Below, one piece after another: positions 55,263 through 64,000 of a stretch of 64,000 bases of DNA (positions are counted from its first letter, which is position 1; the number at the start of each line of letters is the position of its first letter). The position numbers and the translations under genes were made by a program. The notes under the pieces are model-generated. The model ran no database searches. It saw nothing but the letters and a program-made list of their open reading frames with translations, and had not been told where the DNA came from. The DNA comes from Aralia elata (lineage: Eukaryota; Streptophyta; Magnoliopsida; Apiales; Araliaceae): NCBI GenBank assembly GCA_034770075.1, contig CM068384.1, positions 93,398,720 to 93,462,719 on the forward strand. The letters are read 5' to 3'.

Positions 55263-57328
55263 ATGCCTCGACATAGACCGGAGGTGGCCGTGGCGGCGGC
55301 CGCTCCGGATCGGGTGACGGCTCCCAGGGAGGGTCGTCTTCAGATGCTAGTGAGTTGATTTCTTTTTTGGTTCAATAACATTATTTTCATAACTATATTA
55401 TACATTAATTTAATATTTTTGGACAATGTCATAACTATATTAAACATACAGATGCTAGACGTCGGCGTTCGTGAGGGCCTAACCTCGGTCGATTAGGTCA
55501 TCCACTAGCAGTGCCTGACACAGTTCTAGTTGATGTCGGCTTATTTGTGTAGGTTTCAACTATAATATATCACTTATGTTCAATTAGAATGATATTATCA
55601 TGTGATTAATAAATTAAAATGTTCTTAATAAATTATGTATTCTAGTATTATGGATCATGTCGCTAAGGCGACCATACACGCCACCTGCCTGACACATCTC
55701 CCTACTGTCTGCATGCGATTTAGTCAGTACGCGCGCTACGATGTCGGCTTCATGGTGACAGTGTTGCGGGAGTTTCACGTAAGTCAAATTACATATATTA
55801 AATCAAGGTCCATACATGTTATTTACATATTGTTCAAATAATAAATTATACGTATGTTATGTCTGTTTGATAGAGATACTACAGATACGAGGCCGACATC
55901 ACTAAGGCGGATGGTGATGCCGTTATCATTGCCCACATCTCGAAGAATTATGCCGGCTGGTTGTACGAGATGCGATAAAGGGCAGTCTGGGCGATAGAAG
56001 AATCGCCCGGGACTACTTTACGAGATCATCAGCCGTCGGCAGTATCAGATGCAGCATGGGCTGCGATGTGTGCGTACTGGGATGATGCTGCATTCAAAAC
56101 CAAGTCGGAGCAGATGAAGAAGAATCGCGGCAAGCTGCGAGTTATACATACTTCTGGCTCGCAGTCGTTTCAGGAGGTTAAGTCGGTATGTATTTCTCTT
56201 TAGATTAGTTTAATATTATACTGCAACTATAGTAAATTAAGGTGATATTATTTAATGTATATGATTTAGGCCATACGGAGTAGCTTGGGCCGACCTCCTG
56301 CTATGATCGAGTTCTAGGATAGAGTCCATACGCCAAAGGGCTCTATTTCGGGGTTGACGATATCTCCAGCAGCACTAGCTATACGGGTAATCAATTTACT
56401 ATAATAAATATTATTTAGGATAATATTACGTAATTTATATGATGATACCCAGATAACTCACTTGCATTGAAATTACAGGAGCCGTTTGAGAAGCTCCGCA
56501 GCCAGCATATAACAGAGTTGGAGGCTGCTAGGGGCGATGCTGAGACGTTAGATTCCACCGTCCCTCGGCCCGAGATTAGTTTATCTTAGGACGAGGAGAC
56601 GGCTCTTTGGGTCGCGTCTCAGGATACTCCCACTAGTACTACCAGCCAGTATCGAGTGCTGGGGTTACCGAGGATACCAGCCTATACACTACCAGGAGGT
56701 ATAATATTTGTGTTTATTTTGTGTTTATGAATAAAATAAACTTGTAATATGATTCATGTTATATTTATTTTTGTAGGTTCTAGCTAGCGTCTGCGTCCGG
56801 GAGCCCCTATGGGACCATCACATACGAGCGCTGGCTTAGATGATGCTTTGTTCCAGCGTGTTATGGCTGCGGTGTCAGAGAGGTTTGAGACCGATCCATT
56901 GTTCCATCGTCAGGACCCACCCAGCCGTTCTCGCCTCCATCAGCTTGCGTAGGACGTTGCAGCTGGTGCTACTGCTGAGAGTACGGGTATCCCTCCGGAG
57001 CAGTGGGCCGCGATACGCCACGAGATTGTTCGGATGATGGTTACCTTAGTTGAGTACGCGTTTGGGCCGATGTTGAGTCGGTGCTCGACTGCTCAAGTAT
57101 ACTTCGTTTTAAATACAAATATATATTCTGCATGTTATTTAATTTTCATTTAGTTATCTTTAACTGAATCATACATATGGACTAATGAGTTACATTATAT
57201 TGTATCAACAGGGTGACGAGCGGACTGACGAGCGGGATGATGATGAGGGCGATTTTCATACTCCAGAGCAGCGTCGACGCCCGCCCGATGATTCTCCTCA
57301 CACCGGGGGCTCTACTAGCTTGACTTAG
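55263..57328 (+). pseudogene. CACTA TNPA-like gene (Transposase_24, Ptta/En-Spm), multi-exon
   Basis: The start MPRHRPEVAVAAAAPDRV is at 55263. Exons with clear splice sites follow: 55635-55780 (MDHVAKATIHATCLTHL ... VTVLREFH, donor GTAAGT) and 55874-56185 (YYRYEADITKADGDAVIIA, AMCAYWDDAAFKTKSEQMKK, NRGKLRVIHTSGSQSFQEV, donor GTATGT). Further exons follow near 56270-56390, 56480-56700, 56777-57096 and 57212-57328. The W...F+.KSE..K.NR...HTSGSQSF pattern is the family signature. In-frame stops at about 55976, 56317, 56587 and 56950 show decay. In En/Spm the product binds subterminal motifs and helps transposition. Confidence 0.8.
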
Positions 57329-57699
57329 TTTACATTCTTTTGTAGTTTAAATTCTTTTGTAGTTTACATAATTTTTGACGTACATATTATAGTTTAAACC
57401 TTATCATTACTTTGGTTTTGTTGCGGTTTGACACTTAGTTTAATTTAGCTTAATGGGATGTTTGTTATAGTTTAGTTTAGATTAATGGGATGTTTTTGAC
57501 CTTTTTATTTCTCATTTAATTAGTTGGTTTTTGATATATTGTATGATGAGGTGATTATAATTGTAATTCATGTTATTGGTCATATTGTTAGCTTGTGTAT
57601 GTGATGTTGGGAAAACAAGTACAGGTACAGGTACAAGATGTGGGTTAAATCCCTAGATATTGCATAAACAAATAAAATATTTAAAAAAAAAATACTATC

Positions 57700-58035
57700 C
57701 TTGACGGAATAGTGGTATCCTCGACGAAAATCGGTCGAGTTTAAGTTGTTTTCTTGTTTTAGCAGATTACCATGTGGCATACTTATCACCGACTGAATAT
57801 CCTCGACGACCAGTTTTCAGTCGGGGATATATTAAGTCCGACTGAATATTCGGTCGGTAATAATTTTGTCGACCCTAATTATTTCCGACTGAATAATCGA
57901 CGAACTTAATTTCGACGTGCTTATATACGACCGAACTCCCGACGGAATATTTCGTCGAAAATAAAGTTATTCTCGATGGAATAGCCTTATTATCGACGGA
58001 ACATTCTGTCGGAAATAAGCCTTTTTGTTGTAGTG
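57700..58035. repeat. CACTA subterminal repeats and right TIR
   Basis: Many CGACNGAATAT, GTCGGNNAT and TCGACG words in both orientations crowd the last 330 bp, ending in the terminal GTTGTAGTG. They are the expected binding sites of a TNPA-like protein. Confidence 0.85.
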
Positions 58036-58141
58036 AAATGCCTTTTAATAAAATCAATTCTTTTATTAATAAATGAATAAGATTACAAAGTACATGTTAC
58101 ATCATATCAAATATAATTGACTTGTGTGCATACTACTTTCA
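58036..58141 (-). repeat. Copia LTR fragment (5' end)
   Basis: 106 bp matching the outer end of the Copia LTRs (AAATGCCTTTT ... GCATACTACTTTCA, as at 11289-11394). It begins immediately at the CACTA terminus, so CACTA inserted inside a Copia LTR; the other part of that LTR is absent on the left of CACTA. Confidence 0.88.
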
Positions 58142-58353
58142 ATATGTTTGTATAAATGCCTCTAAGATGCTAAATTAAGCAGAAAGTGGAAATTTGTTAA
58201 ATTTTGAAGTTATGTTATGTATATACATGTAATATAAGATAATCAAAGTCATGATAAGTGATTTTTGGGGTTAGAGCTATGAAAGCTAAAGCCAATTGAA
58301 TTGAATTTAAGTTCTGCAAAAAGCAGAGCTTATTATTGAGTCTGTCCCGAAGT

Positions 58354-58399
58354 GGCGCGGCCGCGCCACTTCCCCAGCTAAAACCAACACGACCGCGCT
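58354..58399. repeat. GCGGCCGC-core palindrome pair 1 in E3 LTR
   Basis: GGCGCGGCCGCGCC at 58354, and a degraded AACACGACCGCGCT at 58386, 32 bp apart. Confidence 0.75.
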
Positions 58400-58860
58400 G
58401 GTCCTCAAAAATGGAATTTGATTTCTTTTACAATCCGAGCCTTTGAACATATGTGTTAGAGTCCAATATGCATCAAAATGTATTTGATATAATGTCTAAG
58501 CTAGCTCTACATGTCGTGGCTTGGTAAAATTTGATTTAGAATAAGTATTTAAAGGAAAAAGCTACCTTGATTTGAAGGAATGATGTATACTCAATTAACG
58601 TTTGAACATGTGTACCACGGACTATGTAACATTAATATGAGGGTCAAATATGATCATGGTCAGTCTTTAAGGAAAAAGAACTAGATAAGTTTGTGTTTGA
58701 AAAGAAAATTTCAAAGTGAGATAATTGAATATCGAATGCATAGATTTATTTTGGTTTTAAGTTTTCAGAATATTGTGCACATATGTTGTGTGTGAAGACC
58801 CTAACATGCTAGGAAGAGAGCTGGGCATTGAAAATCTCAGTTATGGGCTTGAATGGGAGT

Positions 58861-58906
58861 AGCGCGGCCGCGCCACTCCCAGGCATAAATGCAGCGCGGC
58901 CGCGCC
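58861..58906. repeat. GCGGCCGC-core palindrome pair 2 in E3 LTR
   Basis: AGCGCGGCCGCGCC at 58861 and again at 58893, exactly 32 bp apart. Same geometry as the CAGCTG-core pairs in Copia and Athila. Confidence 0.9.
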
Positions 58907-60095
58907 GTGCAGCAGAGTTGCCAAGAGGTTCTGTTTGTGAACTGAGGCTTGATTCATATATATTAAGATCTTATAAGCTTTGTTATCTGCCTAGTGAAAT
59001 GTTTGTACTGTCTAAACATGTAATGGCTATGTAGAACCAAGAATTCAAAAAGTTTAAACGGGATTTATAGATGAAACTTTTGAAGTAAAAACAAAAGCAA
59101 CAATTTGAGATTTACAAATATTTGATTCGATTATATATTTAACTAAGTGTTTGATTGGAATACATATCCGTAAGCGTGAAGCAGTTACATTAGGTATGTA
59201 TTGAATGAGTATAATCTGAGAGTTTGTTAATGAGTATAGGTGGCTAATGAATATTTATATATACGAATATATAGGTTATTTGAAGTATAGTTAAGCAGTA
59301 AACGTAAACTACGCGAAAGGCAAGTATCCTATCTTTATGACTTTTACTTCAGCGAATGCAAGTTTCCTAACTTTATTCACTTTAATGCAGTGAATGTAGG
59401 TCTCTTTTACTTGTGCAGTTTATTTATTATGTACAAGTTACCTAATGTTTACAAACTATAATTATTCAAGCTTATATACTGTGAAAGCTTCTTATCAATG
59501 ATATCTCAGATATTATTTCAATTATTTACGTTTCATAAGTTCTTAAATGTTTACAAACCACTTTAAAGAATACGTTCTGGTCATTTGTTTCGACTAGCTA
59601 TGATCAATGCGAAATGTTATATTATTGAATTATTCAAATTAACTGTAGCTACTTAAAGTCTACCAATCCAAATTGCTTTGGTGCGGTCTCACATGAATAC
59701 TAAGATGAACAACCCGGATAACGGGGTAAAACTGATGACGAGCATGTAGTCCCATTTACGCTTATGCGTTTAAACTTTATACTTGTGCACAATATAGGGT
59801 ATGATAGGCTGATCACATGGAGTACTTGCAGAGAAGGTTTTACAATTTATCTAATTGATAAAAACTTTTGATGATTTTTGATGAATTAAAAACAATGTTC
59901 AGGGTTCTTATATCCCTTAGTATGCTGTTGAAAATTCTAGAACTCTTATATGTGACATTCAGAATTATTTCTTGATTATTCCTTCGATTATTGAGAAATG
60001 CCAAAATAGATGATCCTATTTATGATGTTCATTATCAATTTATTTTGTTTACTTGCTGGGCAATTTGTGCTCATTCTTGCTTTAACATTTTAATT

Positions 60096-60155
60096 ATGGG
60101 TGAGAAGGCAAAGGGCTCGGGCAAGGACAAGGGAAAGGCTAAGATGAAGAGTTGA
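60096..60155 (+). other. Conserved micro-ORF in E3 LTR
   Basis: ATG to TGA, 19 residues, MGEKAKGSGKDKGKAKMKS. The SGKDKGK core recurs in E1. It is strongly basic and small enough to be an upstream ORF in the transcript. Confidence 0.5.
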
Positions 60156-60384
60156 AAGTTTATGTTTTGTAATAAATTAGGTTCCCGCATTTGATCTAAT
60201 GTAGCGATAAATGCTAAGTTTAAGTTTATTTAAGGTTATGTAAACCTGTAATTTTTATTTGGTTGTTATTGTATATATATTATTATTAATTTATGGAGTT
60301 TATTTAGAAAGATGATGGTGTACGATGTATCGTGAGCACCATATCCTGTGTTTGATGATAGATGGATTTGGGGGTATCACAGGT

Positions 60385-60396
60385 TGGTATCAGAGC
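60385..60396 (+). other. E3 primer-binding site
   Basis: TGGTATCAGAGC, three bases after the LTR end (CACA), complementary to initiator tRNA-Met. Confidence 0.95.
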
Positions 60397-60574
60397 TGTA
60401 GGTTATAAACCTTAGGTGGGAGAACCTTAGATTATAACCTTAGAGAAATTAGTAGAGATAGGAAGGAGATGGACTCACATAGAGTTGTAAGTGATGTATA
60501 TAATTTATTTTTTTTATTACAAACAAATATGATTATTTTAAAATACTAATTAAGTTATTTACTTTGATTGTAGG

Positions 60575-61299
60575 ATGTCAGGTGAAGAAGAGATTAGAGA
60601 TATCAATGTAGTGAGCGAGGTGTTGGTAGTTGCACCGGATCCTGTAGCCGAGGCGATAGATAATAGGAAACCAAAGAGGAGGACCCTGAAAAGGATCCAG
60701 TGGAGGACCCTAAGGAGGATCCCTTGGAGGACTTTGATGGATCACCCTAGGAGGATGCCTCACCCGAGGATGAGTTGATGGATAGGAACACGGAGTTGAG
60801 TTACAGAGTCCATGAGTTGGAGGATCTGTATGAGGCGGAGCATGGAGATGTGTCATAGCTAGGTGCGTTGGTGTACCATCTGTTGGCTAGGAATGTGGAG
60901 TTGACAGACAAGCTGAGGGCAGCAGATAGCAAGGCAAAGAGGTTGCGGGTAGAGAAGGAGGCCATCCGGGCTCACATGGGGAATACAGTGAATGGGCTAG
61001 AGACAAGAGTTCAGGGTCTCCAAACAGATAAGCAGTTGATTACCACTTATTGGAGGGATGAGATGAAAGGCCGTGTAAGGGCTCAAAACCAGAGGGATGA
61101 GTTAGAGCATGAGGTAAGGAATAAGAAGGTTATGATGGATAAGATGTAGTATGCGTTTAGATAGGCGCATGGAAGGTTGCAGCATAAGGTGTACCATTTT
61201 CCGCATGAGGAGCACTGGTCTAGACACACTATAGGTCGAGGGCTAGTTATGGAAATTGCTGATGAGTAGCACGAAGACGCCATTAGGAGGGGTCTTTGA
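60575..61299 (+). pseudogene. E3 extra 5' ORF, acidic and coiled-coil protein
   Basis: The ATG at 60575 starts MSGEEEIRDINVVSEVLVVA. After a shift near 60660 the frame has an acidic repeat (EEDPEKDPVEDPKEDPLEDF) and then a long heptad-like region (ELTDKLRAADSKAKRL, GLETRVQGLQTDKQL, RDELEHEVRNKK). Five TAG codons interrupt it, each where CAG would fit. It ends TGA 61297-61299, 260 bp before gag. E2 carries the equivalent ORF (15693-15992). I do not recognise a known domain. Position suggests translation from the genomic or a subgenomic transcript. Confidence 0.7.
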
Positions 61300-61558
61300 G
61301 TTTATATTGCTATGAACTTTTTATTAATGTCGTATTAAACGATTAGCTATTGATGTAAATATTCAAATTTCAGTTTTAAGTAAGGGATGTAAATGGCATT
61401 TTGCCATAAGATGCTATGTACCTTGGTTTTATGGTTTTCATATTAATATGATGTGTTTGTTTGTATGTGTGATGTGCTAATTAAGCTTATATATAAGCTA
61501 TAAATGTTGTACGATTAAGTTATGAGATGATAACATGTAAATTTCATTTATTAGAAAA

Positions 61559-62620
61559 ATGCCTAGGGGAAGATGTCGTCAACAAACACCGGAAGAGTCA
61601 GCCAGTAATGTTGGGGATCAACCGAACCCTATGCAATAGTTTGTAGACCTGCTAGTCGGGGCACTGCAGAACAGAACCATAAATAATAATAATAACCCTC
61701 CAATGGCCCAAGTGGCAACATTCAAAGATTTCAAAAGTGTGGGACCCCCTGAATTCAAAGGGACTACAGAACCCATAGAAGCCCAATCATGGATCAAAGA
61801 GATTGAGAAGGCGTTCGCAATCGCCAGAGTAGGAGATAATCAGAAAATAATTTTCGCTACGTATATGGTTAAAGGAGAAGCTAACTTCTGGTGGGAGGCG
61901 AATCAGAACAGAGCTGGTGAAGGTGTGGTTCCATGGGAGCGGTTCAAGGAGGTATTTTTCGAAAATTATTTCCCCGTTAGCATGTAGAGTCGCATAAAGA
62001 TGCGATTCCTGGAATTAAAACAAGAAGATATGACGGTACCTCAATATGCTGCAAAGTTCAATGAGCTGGCGAGATTTGTACCTCATCAAGTTGATACCGA
62101 GGAGAGAAAGACGAGGAGGTTCGAACAGGGCCTTAAACCATGGTTGTACAATAGACTTTTGGTGTTGCAGACGAACAACTTTGCTACTCTGTTGGAGAAA
62201 GCTATAATCGCTGAGGGTGGAAGTGAAGCCTTAATGAAATTCAATAAGAAGAAGAAGAAGAAGAAGAATGAAGGAGGAAATAGAGGGGAAGGTAGTAGTA
62301 GCGGTGGTGCCAATAAACGGAAGTGGAACAATAACAACAATAACAACAGCAACCCGACAAGTTTTGGGGGTAAATCTGGTTACTCGAAGAAAAGAACAGA
62401 GGCATGCAAGGAGTGTGGAAAGAATCACTTGGGTGCATGTCTAAAGGGAAAGAATATGTGTTTTAATTGCGGGCAGGAGGGGCACATTTCACCTAATTGC
62501 CCCGCCCCAAAGAGGAATGGATGCTTTAACTGCGGAGCATTGGATTATAAGGCTAGGAGTTGCCCGAGAAAAGGTGCTAGTGGAGGAAATGGAGGCAAAT
62601 GAGGTAGTGGTGGCAATCTC
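61559..62620 (+). pseudogene. E3 gag
   Basis: ATG 61559, MPRGRCRQQTPEESASN. The gag domain follows: FKDFKSVGPPEFKGTTEPIE, GEANFWWEANQNRAGEGVV, LKQEDMTVPQYAAKFNELAR and RRFEQGLKPWLYNRL. A Lys/Asn-rich linker leads to three Cys/His boxes: CKECGKNHLGAC, CFNCGQEGHISPNC and CFNCGALDYKARSC (the last lacks its histidine, DYKA where GHxA is usual). Stops at 61637, 61985 and 62600, no frameshift. Confidence 0.94.
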
Positions 62621-63180
62621 ACAATTGCTGGACCACCATCTCAGAACCGGCCAACAGCAAGGACCTTTAACATGACGGTTCAGGACGCGGTTGCATCAAA
62701 AGATGTGGTTTTAGGTATCATTCCAATCAACGATATATCTGCATATGTATTATTTGATTCGGGCGCTACTTGTTCCTTCGTATCACATGAATTTTCCCAA
62801 CAATTAAACTTACATCGGGAATAATTAGAATACCCGATAAACATAGAAGTTGTGAATAAGGAAATAATTTCTGTTAATCATATTCATAGGAATTGTGTTG
62901 TAGATATAAGGGGCTATAAGTTACATGTGGATTTAATACCAATTTAACTAGGGGAATTTGATGTAATTATAGGTATGGATTGGTTATATAACCATGGGGC
63001 AATGATAGATTGCCAAAAAAAATGTGTGAACCTTCAGACTCCAAATCAGTCTAAGGTAGTGTTCTATGGTAGTAAATCGCTTAGACACTCGAGTTGTCTG
63101 ATGATGATGCAAGCAAAAAAGCTGTTAAGAAAAGGATGTATAGGTTATCTGACCCACATTGTTGATACCCAAAAAGTAGG
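62621..63180 (+). pseudogene. E3 aspartic protease
   Basis: Same frame as gag. RPTARTFNMTVQDAVASKD leads to IIPINDISAYVLFDSGATC with catalytic Asp-Ser-Gly, then GEFDVIIGMDWLYNHGAMID. Stops at 62822 and 62945 sit at probable glutamine codons. Confidence 0.93.
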
Positions 63181-64000
63181 TGCAGAGATGACGCAGATAC
63201 CAGTAGTAAGTGAGTTTTTCGATGTGTTTCCGGAGGATTTGCCTGGTCTACCACAAGATAGGGAGATCGAATTCGTTATAGATCTAGTACCGGGAACTGC
63301 GCCAATTTTAAAAGCCCCATACATAATGGCACCGGTAGAGATAAAGGAGTTGATGGTACAGTTGCAGGAGTTGTTGGATAAGAAGTATATCCAACCGAGT
63401 GTGTCCCCTTGAGGAGCACTAGTTTTATTTGTGAAAAAGAAAGATGGATCAATGAGGCTTCGTATCGACTATCAAGAGTTGAACAAAGTAACGATAAAAA
63501 ACAAGTACCCACTACCTAGGATAGATAATTTGTTTGATCAGTTGAAGGGAGCGAAATATTTTTTAAAAATTGATTTGAGGTCGGGATATCACCAGCTGAA
63601 AGTGAAGAAGGAAGATATACCTAAAACAACATTCAGGACTCGTTACGGCCATTACGAATTCCTAGTGGTGTCATTTGGGTTAACAAATGCTCCAGCAGCA
63701 TTTATGGACATGATGAACCGAGTGTTCAAGCAGTATTTAGATAGATTCGTGGTTGTGTTCATAGATGATATCCTAGTCTACTCTAAGACACAAGAGGATC
63801 ATGTTGAACATTTAAGGGTGGTCTTAGAGGCGTTAAGGAAGGAAAAGTTGTACGTGAAGTTTTTGAAGTGTGAATTCTGGTTGGAAAAAGTTCAATTTTT
63901 GGGGCACGTGATTGACAAAGATGGGATCTCAGTGGACCCAGCAATGGTGGAGGCAGTGGTTAACTGGGAATAGCCGAAGACACCAACAGAGGTAAGAAGT
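63181..64000 (+). pseudogene. E3 reverse transcriptase, N-terminal part (runs off window)
   Basis: EFFDVFPEDLPGLPQDREIE, KKYIQPSVSP, IDYQELNKVTIKNKYPLPRI, LKIDLRSGYHQLKVKKEDIP, FGLTNAPAAFMDMMNRVFKQ and catalytic FIDDILVYSK. Stops at 63410 (TGG to TGA) and 63971 (CAG to TAG). The frame is the same as gag and protease, so 2.4 kb of coding sequence has no indel. Confidence 0.94.

Larger units (their letters stand above)
54691..58035 (+). mobile_element. 5'-truncated CACTA (En/Spm) transposon
   Basis: The right end, reverse complement CACTACAACAAAAAG at 58021-58035, is a classic CACTA terminal sequence, preceded by about 330 bp rich in CGACNGAATAT-type subterminal motifs. Inside are the C-terminal end of a TNP2 transposase and a multi-exon TNPA-like gene, in the usual order. 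No left CACTA terminus is present. Confidence 0.88.
58142..60381 (+). repeat. E3 5' LTR (left end unresolved)
   Basis: The right end ATTTGGGGGTATCACA is followed by a PBS, so this is a 5' LTR. It shares with E1 and E2 LTRs the words TAGGCTGATCAC (about 59807), ACTTGCTGGGCA (60051) and the basic micro-ORF. No TGTAA start is visible after the Copia scrap; the LTR is probably truncated or split. Palindrome pairs lie at 58354-58399 and 58861-58906. No gene. Confidence 0.8.

Noticed and set aside
1..64000. tRNA, rRNA or host protein-coding genes
   Set aside because: I found no cloverleaf-like or rRNA sequence and no frame outside transposable-element families; a tRNA or rRNA covariance-model scan would be needed to be certain.

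Overview
This window is a block of nested plant transposable elements. I find no host gene, rRNA or tRNA. The organism is a flowering plant, probably a dicot (inference): the elements are plant-specific lineages (Athila, Tat and Tekay-type chromoviruses of Ty3/Gypsy, a long-LTR Ty1/Copia, and a CACTA/En-Spm transposon). The setting looks like old, methylated, probably pericentromeric heterochromatin. Most nonsense codons are of the kind produced by C-to-T decay.

Layout, from outermost to innermost. (a) An Athila-like remnant (53535-54690) flanks Tekay-type element E2. (b) E2, plus strand, runs from before the window: extra 5' ORF at 15693-15992, gag at 16209-16527 resuming at 46456, pol to 50699, 3' LTR at 50746-53534. 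(c) Inside the extra ORF of E2 sits a second Tekay-type element, E1, whose integrase/chromodomain end (1606-2115 and 11395-12154) and 3' LTR (12195-15692) are visible. (d) Inside the integrase of E1 sit two Copia insertions: a plus-strand LTR ending at 1605, and a complete minus-strand element at 2116-11394 with TSD TGACG. (e) Inside the gag of E2 sits a complete minus-strand Athila (16528-46455, TSD GGAAA with one change). (f) Inside the env-position ORF of that Athila sits a complete minus-strand Tat element (20171-38280, TSD GGGGC). (g) On the right are a 5'-truncated CACTA transposon (about 54700-58035), a scrap of Copia LTR (58036-58141), and the 5' LTR, extra ORF, gag, protease and RT of a third Tekay-type element, E3 (58142-64000, running off the window).

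Coding content. Each retroelement has its expected gag-pol order: gag-PR-INT-RT-RH for Copia and gag-PR-RT-RH-INT for Gypsy, with a chromodomain in the Tekay types and a second, archaeal-type RNase H in Tat. None is intact. The Tat element also carries two genes antisense to gag-pol, between pol and its 3' LTR: a three-exon plant-mobile-domain gene and a DUF7745-like gene. It also has a 139-141 bp higher-order tandem array.

Most notable non-coding signal: 14-bp GC-rich palindromes (GGCGCAGCTGCGCC and a GCGGCCGC-core variant) occur in pairs spaced exactly 32-33 bp, in three unrelated element families and in five different element contexts (leader, LTR, gag linker, spacer). Other leads are hairpins repeated in the Copia leader, a hairpin with compensatory changes near the Athila 3' end, a conserved micro-ORF in the Tekay-type LTRs, and a stretch of Tat LTR that differs from its partner only by single-base deletions, which may be a consensus-quality problem.
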